Origin: JACXTP01 sp963827905
GTDB lineage: Archaea; Thermoplasmatota; Thermoplasmata; Methanomassiliicoccales; UBA472
Length of the DNA: 64,000 nt
Direction: 5' to 3'
NCBI GenBank assembly: GCA_963827905.1
Contig: CAWHCB010000008.1
Coordinates: forward strand, 97,375-161,374
This document shows positions 1 to 8,482 of the stretch, piece by piece (within the stretch, counting starts at the first letter, position 1; each line of letters starts with the position of its first letter). The notes beneath the pieces are model-generated. The model ran no database searches. It saw only the letters and a list, made by a program, of their open reading frames with translations, and was not told the DNA's origin. Both the position numbers and the translations under genes were made by a program.

Positions 1-340
1 GTTCCATCAGGATCTGTTCGATCTCCCCTTTGTTGGGAGAGTTCCCCCGACACATCATGACCAATGTGTCCGCCTTTCTCTCTTTGCGGGCGGAACGGAT
101 CTGGTCTAAAAGTCCTTCGTAGTCATAGTAGGTCATGTCGATGGCCGAGACCGGGCAGGCACTGGTGCATATCCCACAGACCTGGCATCTCTCGATGTCG
201 ATCCTGACCTTTCCCTCCTCGGGTTCGCGGACTATCGCATTGAAAGGGCATAGGGAGAAACAGACCAGGCAACGACTGCACAGGTCTTGGTCGATCTTGA
301 CGGTGGCAACACAGTTATCGTTCGTTCCAGGTCTCCCCCT
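1..340 (-). CDS. Dicluster 4Fe-4S ferredoxin-domain protein (cut by window edge)
   Basis: The reverse strand encodes two consecutive [4Fe-4S] motifs, CSRCLVCFSLCP and CQVCGICTSACP, followed by a helical stretch and a segment containing LVMMCRGNSPN that runs off the window. The arrangement resembles the C-terminal ferredoxin part of heterodisulfide-reductase HdrA-type or similar redox subunits, but too little is visible to name it. An in-frame stop lies at 341-343 and there is no ATG, GTG or TTG in frame between it and the first cluster, so the start is missing or an indel sits near 310-340. Electron transfer role is known for the fold; the specific complex is not inferable. Confidence 0.6.
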
Positions 341-343
341 TTA

Positions 344-635
344 GGGCGATTGAAGGTTATGGGAGAATGAAGACGTTCCAGGCATTGGCAAGGACGTCAA
401 TCTTCCACTCGAGCCCTGTCATTCATCAATCTAGGCCACCTTTTAGAGCCTGCCTATGGCTACCTTCTTCAAAGTGATTTGTTGGATAATGGGTATGATA
501 TTTAATTCATATGTCCGAATGTTCGTTTGCGGAATCGATTTGGTATCGAAGGATTCCACTTCCCAATGGATCGGACTCCTATCAGAGGAAAAGTATTTAC
601 CTCCTTAAAAAAAATCAATTGAATTGGTATAATCG
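344..635. other. Intergenic stretch of about 290 bp
   Basis: No convincing reading frame is seen on either strand. The right half is A+T-rich and holds TATA-like stretches near 500-512 and 604-614; the second is about 25 bp upstream of the ATG at 636 and could drive it as a leaderless transcript. Nothing else was recognised. Confidence 0.4.
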
Positions 636-891
636 ATGGATTGCCCAGAATGTAAAGTTGCCCATGGAGGAGGGATTCTTGCAGAGCCCTTCGCTGTGGA
701 TCAAATGGACCGATGTACCAAAGTACATTCTAAGAGGCGATCTCTTGGCGTATAGTGCGACAAAGGGTGCATATATCCATGGCCACCGCTGCGTGGGGTG
801 CCATCTCCTCCTATTGAGATATGAGGGGGAGATCCCAGTGGATGAGGGATGTTCAAAAGGACATGAACCCTTAGTTCGGAAGGAAAATTAA
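636..891 (+). CDS. Small zinc-ribbon protein (DUF6487-like), frame broken near 657
   Basis: Reading from ATG 636 gives MDCPECK; one base after this (about 657) the frame shifts and continues as LPMEEGFLQSPSLWIKW and then CVGCHLLLLRYEGE to a stop at 891. Joined, the pattern is CPxC, a conserved MEEGF block with Trp, then CxxC followed by hydrophobic residues, which matches the small zinc-ribbon DUF6487 family (function unknown, about 70-85 residues). One extra base is the simplest explanation of the break. No Shine-Dalgarno is seen; a TATA-like box around 604-614 suits a leaderless start. A longer open frame beginning at 511 exists but lacks the first CPxC pair and is less likely. Confidence 0.6.
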
Positions 892-941
892 AAAAGGGAT
901 TTTTCGGCTATTTCTAGCCGCTCCTTCAGTTCAATATGGAT

Positions 942-1109
942 TTAAAGCTCAAGGGCTTTGTTCGGGCACTCGTCCACGCATGCACCGCAGTCAACGCAGT
1001 CCTTCTCGCTGATGACCGCGATCTCGTCGACCTTTATGGCGCCGCTCGGGCAGGCGTCCTCGCATGCTCCACATCCAACACAGTCCTCTTTCTTGACCTT
1101 GACGACCAT
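942..1109 (-). CDS. Small 2[4Fe-4S] ferredoxin
   Basis: This 55-residue protein carries two classical clusters, CVGCGACEDACPSGAI and CVDCGACVDECPNKAL, separated by the usual spacer, and nothing else. It is a clostridial-type soluble electron carrier, probably serving ferredoxin-dependent hydrogenase, oxidoreductase or methanogenic enzymes in the cytoplasm. The ATG at 1109 is preceded at good spacing by an AAGGTG ribosome-binding site. The frame stays open 39 codons further upstream, but that part has no ferredoxin character. It is a single-gene unit; the neighbouring VOC gene ends 48 bp upstream. Confidence 0.9.
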   Translation of the reverse strand: MVVKVKKEDCVGCGACEDACPSGAIKVDEIAVISEKDCVDCGACVDECPNKALEL

Positions 1110-1156
1110 TGGTTTACACCTTGGGGCGGTAAGAATCAGGATACCGTATAAAATCC

Positions 1157-1621
1157 TTACGATGTTTTGGATATCGCAACGGATGGAATGTAGTCCTTTG
1201 AAGGTCGATCCGGAAGGCTCTGACATCCCTCCTGGTCACCTATCTTCCCATAGTCCGATATATTTCCTTCACTGTCCTTGATCACGGCAAAATAGGCGAT
1301 ATCGAGTATGGCGGACTTGTCCCTGACGACCGAACCGCCCAGAGACGCCACCTTTTCCAGGACCGCGTCGATCGAGCTCACCTTTATTTCAAGGAACGTC
1401 GAGGTCAGGCCGTTCGTACCTCTGATATAAAGGCCACCATTGATACCGCCTGGTTCCTTAGGTTCCCCTTGCTCATCCACTGCCACTGTCCTCGCCGAAT
1501 GGAAATCACCGCCACTTCCAGCGATGCCTTCCACCTCCCACCCGAACAGATCCTTGTAGAATTCGCTTGCCCTTCGCATATCGTCGACCGGGATATCGAA
1601 TCCTTTCACCTTGTCCATCAT
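1157..1621 (-). CDS. VOC (glyoxalase/bleomycin resistance) superfamily protein
   Basis: The protein opens with the VOC pattern seen in the COG3324 group: FDIPVDDMRRASEFYKDLFGWE, then a GGINGGLYIR block and a second beta-alpha-beta unit with SIDAVLEKVASLGG and AYFAVIKDSEGNI. Such proteins bind a metal between the paired modules; the substrate is not predictable. The ATG at 1621 has GGAGG at 6-base spacing. After EGNI, where family members normally end within about ten residues, the frame runs 27 residues further with low-complexity sequence, so a frameshift near 1250 may have removed the natural end. It sits just downstream of a universal stress protein on the same strand (22 bp gap), probably one transcript. 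Confidence 0.75.
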   Translation of the reverse strand: MMDKVKGFDIPVDDMRRASEFYKDLFGWEVEGIAGSGGDFHSARTVAVDEQGEPKEPGGINGGLYIRGTNGLTSTFLEIKVSSIDAVLEKVASLGGSVVRDKSAILDIAYFAVIKDSEGNISDYGKIGDQEGCQSLPDRPSKDYIPSVAISKTS

Positions 1622-1643
1622 CCTCACCCTCCATGCCAATGGC

Positions 1644-2090
1644 TCAGGACCGCACGACCAGGACCGGCCATCTCGATCGCCTGCTCACCGCGTCGGCCAC
1701 GCTTCCCACGGCGTCAGAGCGGTTGTGCCCCATGCCCTTGCTCCCTACCAGGATCATGTTCGGTCTGAAGCCATCGGCGTACTCGAGTATCATGGCAGGG
1801 GCCGGTCCGCGCAAGATCGCTGCGGTCACTTCCACCCCTTCGTTCCTCATGAAGATGGTGGCATCCTCTAGTATCGATCCCGCCCTTCGTTCCGCATCTG
1901 GATCTTCCTCGATGGTCAATGTCCCAGAGGTGCCTTGTTCCAACACGTAGATCACCACCACTTCGGAGGCCGGCACCTCCTTCGACAGTTGGGCCGCCCG
2001 ATTCAAGGCCATAAGGCTCCCCGCCGAACCGTCCACCGCCACCAAGAGGCGGAGCGGCCTGAGATCGTCGAGAGTACTTCCGGAGTTCAA
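1644..2090 (-). CDS. Universal stress protein (UspA family)
   Basis: The 148-residue protein has the UspA fold: N-terminal LLVAVDGSAGSLMAL, a central alpha/beta stretch, and the nucleotide-binding signature G-x2-G-x9-G-S in GSKGMGHNRSDAVGS, ending WPVLVVR. The intact signature predicts ATP binding. The start is TTG at 2090: a strong GGAGG lies six bases upstream and no in-frame ATG exists near it. It is the first gene of a probable two-gene unit with the VOC protein. A role in stress or energy sensing is family-level knowledge only. Confidence 0.85.
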   Translation of the reverse strand: MNSGSTLDDLRPLRLLVAVDGSAGSLMALNRAAQLSKEVPASEVVVIYVLEQGTSGTLTIEEDPDAERRAGSILEDATIFMRNEGVEVTAAILRGPAPAMILEYADGFRPNMILVGSKGMGHNRSDAVGSVADAVSRRSRWPVLVVRS

Positions 2091-2203
2091 TGCGGACCTC
2101 CGAATGATTAGGGGTGGACATGGCTAATAAAACCATTCCGTGGGACTGTGAGGGCTAGGCCAGCCAGGCAATTAGAAATAATGGCTCTGGCAATCCCGTA
2201 ACG

Positions 2204-3278
2204 ATGCAGTATGTCTCTGGGCTCATCCTCACCGAGGCCGGTTTCCGTCCTGGCCACATCGGCTTCGAGGATGGGATGGTCAAGGTGGTGGGGGATGGCC
2301 CTCGGGATGATTCCCTTGTTTCCGGATACATCCTCCCCACCTTCGTCAACGCTCATACCCATCTCGCCGATTTCCGCGTCCCGGTTGACCTGTCACTGGA
2401 CCTGGAGCAGGTGGTGGCGCCACCTCATGGATTGAAGCACAGGTACCTGTCCCAGGCGCCTCCTGAGGAGATCGCGCGTTCCTTCAATCTTCTATCGAGG
2501 AAGATGATCAAGAACGGCATCTCGAGGTTCATTGACTTCCGAGAGGGCGGTCTGGAGGGGGCAAAGCTCCTGGCAGGGGTGAAGAGGGGCGGGGCCACCC
2601 CGTCCATCATGGGCCGACCCGAAAGCCCATGTCTTCGACAGGGAAGAGGTAGAGGGCATCCTTCAGGTGGCGGACGGCATCGGAGTTTCCTCGATGATGG
2701 ACTGGCCCTATGAGGAGCTAAGGGCTGTGGCGGAACTCACGCGCTCCCGAGGGAAGAGGTTCGCCTTGCATTGCTCGGAGAGGGTTCGGGAGGACATCGA
2801 CCTGGTGCTTGACCTAAAGCCCTCCTTTTTGGTCCACATGGTGGAGGCGACCAGTGGGGACCTGGAGCTGTGCAAGGGAGCGAATGTGCCCATAGTGGTC
2901 TGCCCCCGATCGAACATGTTCTTCGGAAAGGTGCCGCCCTTGGCGAAAATGGTACGGTGCGGCGTCGACCTGGCCCTGGGGACTGATAACGCCATGACCG
3001 CCCTACCCGACATGGTCACGGAGATGGAGTTCGCTGGAAGGGTGCTCCGCAGCCAAGGCGTGCAGCGGATGGAACCGGTGCTGGACATGGCATTCCGCGG
3101 AGGAAGGTTAATTTTAAATGAGATGCATAATATAGGCATGACGCCTGGGTCACCATGCGATTTCATGGTGGTCAGGTCCAAGCAGGGGGACCCGGTGACC
3201 GACCTCGTGCTCCGTTCCGGCGAGCGCGACGTCAGGCTGGTCTGCGTGGGAAAGAACACCTGGAGAGGATGGCGATGA
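2204..3278 (+). CDS. Amidohydrolase-superfamily metal-dependent deaminase/hydrolase, frame broken near 2621
   Basis: Two overlapping frames join into one protein of about 357 residues. The first half has the metal site NAHTHLADF and runs to 2620; an extra G at about 2621 then shifts the frame, which continues through RFALHCSE (metal-ligand His), HMVEATSGDLE, VCPRSNMFF and LALGTDNAM (catalytic Asp) to the stop at 3278. These are in the order expected for cytosine-deaminase/SAH-deaminase-like amidohydrolases; the substrate is unassigned. The stop overlaps the ATG of the next stress-protein gene (ATGA at 3275-3278), so the two are translationally coupled and head a five-gene run ending in the CBS-HPF gene. 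Confidence 0.8.
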
Positions 3279-3721
3279 ACTCCTTCAAAAAGATACTGAT
3301 CCCGACCGATGGGAGCGAATATACCAAGACCGCAATAGCGAAAGGACTGGCCTTGGCGAAGTCCATGGATGCTGAGGTCACGGCCATGTATGTGGTGGAC
3401 CAGACCTCGTTCATCAACTTCCCCATGGACTCGACCATCGTCTCCGTCTATTCCTTGTTGGAGAAGGAAGGAAAGGAGGCGGTGGACTATATCGTTGCAG
3501 AGGGGCAGAAGATAGGTGTCAAGGTCATACCGGTGATCGAGGAGGGCGCTCCGGCCCGTAAGATCACCGAGGCCTCGAAGAACTTCGACCTCATCGTTAT
3601 GGGGACGCTCGGGCGTACCGGTGTCTCCAAGATACTGTTGGGCAGCGTGGCCGAGAAGGTGGTGCGTTACGCTCAATGTCCTGTGATGGTCATCCGGACC
3701 GATATGGAGGGAGAGCTTTGA
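3275..3721 (+). CDS. Universal stress protein (UspA family)
   Basis: The start ATG at 3275 overlaps the upstream stop and has GAGAGG seven bases before it. The 148-residue protein begins FKKILIPTDGSEYTKTAI and contains the nucleotide-binding signature GTLGRTGVSKILLGSVAE (G-x2-G-x9-G-S), ending CPVMVIR, so it should bind ATP. Its stop overlaps the TTG start of the next CBS-domain gene by two bases. Coupling of a nucleotide-binding stress protein to a CBS adenylate sensor directly before glyS suggests an energy-status module; that link is inference. Confidence 0.9.
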   Translation: MNSFKKILIPTDGSEYTKTAIAKGLALAKSMDAEVTAMYVVDQTSFINFPMDSTIVSVYSLLEKEGKEAVDYIVAEGQKIGVKVIPVIEEGAPARKITEASKNFDLIVMGTLGRTGVSKILLGSVAEKVVRYAQCPVMVIRTDMEGEL

Positions 3722-4569
3722 CCACCATCGAAGATGTGATGACGTCCAACCCGATAGTCGTGCAGGTCCCGGGAAGCCGCATCGATGTGCTCAAGACCAT
3801 GGTCAAGAACAACCTCACGGGCCTACCGGTGGTGCGACGCAACGACGGCACCCTGGCCGGGCTGATCACGAGGCAGGACATATTCGCCAAACCGGACGAG
3901 GACCAGGCCGCCATGATCATGAAGCGAGACCCTGTGACCATAGGGCCCAAGGACTCTGTGGAACATGCGGCTCAGATCTTCAGGGACGCTCGCGTCCGCC
4001 ATCTACCGGTGGTCGACAATCAGAAGCTGGTGGGCATCGTTACCCCGACCGACCTTCTGGCCGTGGTTGAGAAGAGGGGCATCGATAGCCCCATCGAGAA
4101 GATCATCCGCTCCGCCTGCGTCCCCATCTATCAGGAGGCGACGTTGGCGGTGGCCTCGGTTACCCTGAAGGTGAGCAAGTCCACGGCATTACCGGTCCTG
4201 GACGAGGCCGGTCGATTGGTCGGTATCATCTCAGACCGAGACATCTTCAACAGATCCTACGTGGATGGCAATGTGCCCTTGACCGATCTAGGTCTCAAGG
4301 ATGACGCGGATGATGTCTCCATCGAGGGGCTCAAGAATGTCATGAAGCTTTGGTACGAGCTCTCCAAGGTGGAGCTGCCAGGCATGCCGGTCAAGGACAT
4401 CATGGTCCGGGACCCGGTGACGGTGTTCAAGAAGACCTCCATCTCCGAGGCCGCTCGCATCATGCGCAAGAATGATTTCGGCCAGCTGCCGGTCCGCGAC
4501 ACCAAGGACACGCTGCAGGCGATGATCTACGACCACGACGTCATCTCCATACTCGCCGAGAAGGAGTGA
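3718..4569 (+). CDS. Four-CBS-domain protein
   Basis: Starting from TTG at 3718 (strong GGAGGGAG just upstream, overlapping the previous stop), the 283-residue protein is made of four CBS repeats and nothing else: IEDVMTSNPIVV, then MIMKRDPVTI, then a less canonical third repeat ending DEAGRLVGIISDRDIF, then VKDIMVRDPVTV ending with MIYDHDVISIL. CBS pairs bind adenine nucleotides (AMP, ATP, SAM). No attached catalytic domain is present, so it may act in trans as a sensor. It lies 7 bp upstream of glyS in the same operon. No frameshift is needed to read it. Confidence 0.88.
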   Translation: MTTIEDVMTSNPIVVQVPGSRIDVLKTMVKNNLTGLPVVRRNDGTLAGLITRQDIFAKPDEDQAAMIMKRDPVTIGPKDSVEHAAQIFRDARVRHLPVVDNQKLVGIVTPTDLLAVVEKRGIDSPIEKIIRSACVPIYQEATLAVASVTLKVSKSTALPVLDEAGRLVGIISDRDIFNRSYVDGNVPLTDLGLKDDADDVSIEGLKNVMKLWYELSKVELPGMPVKDIMVRDPVTVFKKTSISEAARIMRKNDFGQLPVRDTKDTLQAMIYDHDVISILAEKE

Positions 4570-4576
4570 AGCCCCC

Positions 4577-6275
4577 ATGGCCCAGTTCAACTCTGGGGAC
4601 GTCCTGTCCCTATGCAAGAGGAGAGGTTTCCTCTACCCCAGCTATGAGATCTACGGGGGCCTGGCAGGTTTCTACGACTATGGTCCGCTGGGGGTGACGA
4701 TGAAGCAGAACATCATCGACCTCTGGCGGTCGATCTATGTCCTCGAGGAGGGCTTCATCGAGATAGACTCCGACATCGTCGGTCCGGAGATGGTCTTCAA
4801 GGCTTCTGGACACGCAGAGAACTTCCAGGACCTGATGGTCACCTGCAAACTATGCGGCGAGGGCTTCCGCGCCGACCACCTGGCCCAGGACTTCCACCCC
4901 AACCCCGGCGCCTTGTCCAAGGCTGAACTGCAGGCATTGATCCAATCGGAGAACATCACGTGCCCCTTGTGCAAGGGGGACCTCTCGGACATCGAGGAGT
5001 TCAACCTGATGTTCAAGACGAAGATCGGTCCAGGCAGTGGCCGCATCGGCTATCTTCGTCCTGAGACCGCCCAGGGCATCTTCGTCAACTATCCCAATCT
5101 CTATCGCTACGCTCGGGAGCAGCTCCCGTTCGGCGTCATTCAGGTAGGCAGGGCCTACCGCAACGAGATCTCACCGCGCCAGGGGGTCATCCGCCTCCGC
5201 GAGTTCAACCAGATGGAGGCTGAGCTGTTCGTGGACCCCGCCGACAAGAGCTGGAAGCGCTTCGCGGCGGTCAGGGACGAGAAGGTCAGACTGGTCCCGA
5301 ACAGCGACGAGCAGGAGATCGAGACCACCTTCGGGGAGGCGGTGGAAAAGGGCATCATCGCCCATGAGACCATCGCCTATTTCCTCTGGGTCACGCAGCG
5401 TTTCCTGCGCCGGGCCGGGGTGGACCCGAGGCGCATGAGGTTCCGCCAGCATCTGAAGACCGAGATGGCTCATTATGCGGCGGACTGCTGGGACGCCGAG
5501 GCTCTTCTGAGCTTCGGATGGACCGAGATCGTCGGGGTGGCCGACCGCGGCTGCTGGGACCTGTCCCGCCACACCCAATATTCCGGGGCGGAGCTGATGG
5601 CCTTCAAGCGCTTCGACGAGCCGAAGGAGGTGGAGCGGGACGCCTTCAAACCGAAATACGGTCTGCTCGGCCCCGAGTTCAAGGCCAAGTCCGCCAAGGT
5701 CGGCAAGGCGCTGGAGGGGATGGACGTCTCCAGCCTGAAGGATGGCAAGGTGGAAGTGGATGTGGACGGAGAACGCTTCGTGCTCACGGACAAGTACTTC
5801 GATGTTGTGAGGATAAAAGAGAAGGTCAACGGAATCAAGGTCGTCCCTCATGTTATTGAGCCGTCCCATGGGCTGGACCGCATCCTCTACACCTGCCTGG
5901 AGCACGCCTATTCCGCAGATGGCGAGTACACCCGGCTAGGCCTGAGCCATGAGGCGGCCCCGATAAAGGTCGGTGTGTTCCCTCTTATGGCCAGGGACGA
6001 CCTGGACAAGAAGGCGATGGATCTGGACCGAAAACTGAGGGAGGGCGGCATCGTCACCTATTACGACGAGTCGGGCTCCATTGGACGCAGGTACGCCCGC
6101 ATGGATGAGGTGGGCACCCCCTACTGCATCACTGTGGACTATGAGGTGTTCGAGAACGGCACGGTCACTGTGCGTGAGCGCGATTCCAGCCGTCAGGTCC
6201 GCCTTCCGTTCGAGAAGACCGTGGGACGCGGTGAAGGCCTTGCTCGACGGAAAGTCGTTCGATGGCATCGCATGA
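4577..6275 (+). CDS. glyS: Glycyl-tRNA synthetase (class II), frame broken near 6221
   Basis: The archaeal/eukaryal-type dimeric GlyRS starts at ATG 4577 with AAGGAG upstream and shows GFLYPSYEIYGGLAGFYDYG, a zinc-binding insert with CKLCG and CPLCKG, class II motif 2 (AYRNEISPRQGVIRLREF), motif 3 (HGLDRILYTCLEHA) and a C-terminal anticodon-binding domain. It attaches glycine to tRNA-Gly in the cytosol. An extra base at about 6221 diverts the frame to a stop at 6289; reading on in the corrected frame gives the natural end AVKALLDGKSFDGIA, stop at 6275. The neighbours are CBS-domain genes on both sides. A tRNA-Gly(GCC) gene lies 5.5 kb downstream. Confidence 0.95.
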
Positions 6276-6372
6276 AAACCTTTAGGTAGGGGCGGGGCAT
6301 CACCCACCCGTAAAGTGGATATATAAAATCCCTTTCAAGATCACAATCCAGTAAGTACAATGAGGTGTTGGA

Positions 6373-7566
6373 ATGGTTGGAGATAACATAGAGGCGTTGA
6401 AGAGGAAAGAGATCCTGAGGTCCGAGATCGACGCCAACAAGCTCGAGGACCTGATGACCACCAAGTTCGCCACCATCGATCCGGAGATGGCGCTCTCCGA
6501 CGTGGTCGCGAAGATGAAGAAGGAGAAGCTGCACGAGATCCCTGTCGTCGATGGCAAGAAGCTGTCTAGGCGTGGTGAGCTTCAGCACCCTGATCCGGAA
6601 GAAGAGCGTGGTCATGGGTCAGAAGGCAAAGCATGTCATGGAGATCCCGCCCAAGGTGAAGGCATCGACGCCAGTCACCGAGGTGGCCGAGATGTTCATC
6701 TCCACCAGCTACCGAAACCTGCCCATCACCAAGGGCTCGCAGCATCATCGGCGTCGATCTCCCGAAAGGATGTCGTCAAGCTGATCCTGAACATCAAGGA
6801 GATCCGCAACATCACGGTGAAGGACATCATGTCCACTCGAGATCAAGGCGGTCCAGGAGAAGTCCAAGATCAAGGATGCCATGGAGCTGATGAGCAAGCT
6901 GGACATCGGACCATACCCGTGGTCGACAAGACTTCACGCTAACTGGTATCATCGGCATCCGCGACATCATCGACTATTCCTGGGGCGGTTCGGGCACCAA
7001 GAGCATCAAGAAGGGAGCATACGCGCCAGAGAACAACCCGGTGGAGATCACCGTTTCCTCCTTGATGCATGACTCGCCCATGACCATCGGTCCTGAGCGA
7101 CACCTTGGGCGATGCGGTCAAACTGATGGTGAAGAAGAACATCTCCACGCTACCTGTGGTGGAGAAGGACGTGCTCAAGGGAGTCATCACCAAGTACGAT
7201 GTGCTGGAGATGATCGCCTCTGTGCGCATCCGCGACATGGTCTACATGCAGATCTCCGGACTGGAGGAGGAGGACCGCCTCTCCCTCGACGTCATGGAAA
7301 GGGAGATCCAGAACGGCCTGCAGAAGGTGGCCAAGATCACACGGCCCCTCATGTTCTCCATGCACGTTCACAAGTACAACAACGAGGGCAACACTGCCAA
7401 GTACTCGTTGAACGCCCGCCTGCACACCGAATACTCCACCTACACCGCCACCGCGGTGGACTGGAACCTGATGAAGGCGACCGTCGACCTCATGGACAAG
7501 CTTGAGAAGGACGTCACCGAGACGAAGAAGGTCAGGGTGGAGAAGAAGCGCCGCGGCTCCAAGTGA
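6373..7566 (+). CDS. CBS-repeat protein with C-terminal HPF/RaiA-like domain, about eight frame breaks
   Basis: ATG 6373 follows GAGGTG at good spacing. The coding signal jumps frame about eight times between 6560 and 7100 but, pieced together, gives an uninterrupted protein of about 395 residues: LEDLMTTKFATIDPE, GVVSFSTLIRKKSV, AKHVMEIPPKVKAS, ISRKDVVKLILN, VKDIMST, TGIIGIRDIIDYS, SSLMHDSPMTIGPE and LKGVITKYDVLEMI, so four CBS repeats. The intact last part (about 7235-7566) has strand-rich sequence, a conserved tail with VDWNLMKATVDLMDKLEKD and a basic end, resembling ribosome hibernation factor HPF/RaiA. I infer an adenylate-controlled ribosome-binding protein. Most breaks are one extra base (two need an added base), so sequence error is likelier than decay. 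Confidence 0.7.
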
Positions 7567-7625
7567 GACAATCAACCCTTTCCCAGGGGGAAACGGTACC
7601 GCACCGTACCCTCTGGCCCAATCAC

Positions 7626-7633
7626 TTTTTTTT
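7626..7633 (+). terminator. Oligo-T transcription terminator
   Basis: A run of eight T residues lies 60 bp after the stop of the CBS-HPF gene in an otherwise empty gap. Archaeal RNA polymerase terminates at such T tracts without needing a hairpin, so this is a good candidate for the end of the amidohydrolase-glyS-CBS transcript. Confidence 0.5.
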
Positions 7634-7686
7634 ATAATCGGTTCTCTGCCGTGCGGTCCATTTGATCATGGTCGATGAGGTTCAGT

Positions 7687-8326
7687 TCAGAATGAAATGG
7701 TGACACCTTTGGGCAGTCCGTATGGGGCCTTGAACTTAGATGGGTAGGACCGACCAAGAGCCTCGACGAATTGGGACCGGTCCTCCATCTGGTATTGGTG
7801 ACTGCCCCTCGAAGTTCCAAAGGTTACATCGTAATAGCTCGGGTCCTCCTCCCCGCCCACGCTGTATCTTACCACCACTTCGAACAGGTCGTTGTTGTTT
7901 ATCTCAAAATTGCCAGGCGTCTCCTTGAGGATGGTCGTGGGATCCATGGACCGGTACCTGTCGGCGTAACCAGAGGACCAGGCCGCCATCTGTCCAGAGA
8001 CCTGGCCCCAATAGCCTTTGCCTTGGGCCTTCGCCTGATTGCGCGCATCGGTGACGGCCTGGTTCATGACCTGCTTGGTGATCTGTGCCATGATGAGGCG
8101 TCTCTCTGTGATGACCGCAGCGAAGCTGTCCCTCCTCCCTAAAGATCTTGGCTGCCACATCGGTATGGCGACCAGGACGCGCTCTCCCACTGCCCTGGGG
8201 CACGATCGGTTGAGCTATGACGGTTGGAGAGGTGGGGATCGTAGGATTTTGGACCTGAGCGCCGCAGCGGCCGCAGAACCGTGCCACGCCATCCAAGCTC
8301 GACCCACATTTGTTGCAGAAGGGCAT
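7687..8326 (-). CDS. Zinc-ribbon protein with PH-like C-terminal domain, frame broken near 8190
   Basis: The N-terminus is a zinc-ribbon of the type MPFCNKCGSS followed by FCGRCGAQV and a Pro-rich linker. Near 8190 the frame shifts; the continuing frame gives ERVLVAIPM, FAAVITERRLIMA and a C-terminal beta-rich domain ending in KGVTISF. The segment around VITERRLIM looks like a bacterial-PH/GRAM-like domain, often joined to zinc ribbons in archaea. The protein would be about 212 residues after repair, with no membrane segment. Function is unknown. It converges with the CBS-HPF gene and stands alone. Confidence 0.6.
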
Positions 8327-8482
8327 GATAACCGAGTCCGAAGCGAATGGTCAGTTCATATCCGTTGCCCAATGGTTATCATCGACCGAGAACCAGGGAA
8401 CGATGGTAATGCACCTATGAACGACCAGATGTGGCGAGCGTCAGCAACCTTTTTTTAACCGCAAACTATCCCTCGCCACGTT

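Noticed and set aside
511..891. 126-residue protein starting at 511
   Set aside because: Its first 49 residues are low-complexity and lack the zinc-ribbon CPxC pair that is found in frame with ATG 636 one base out of phase.
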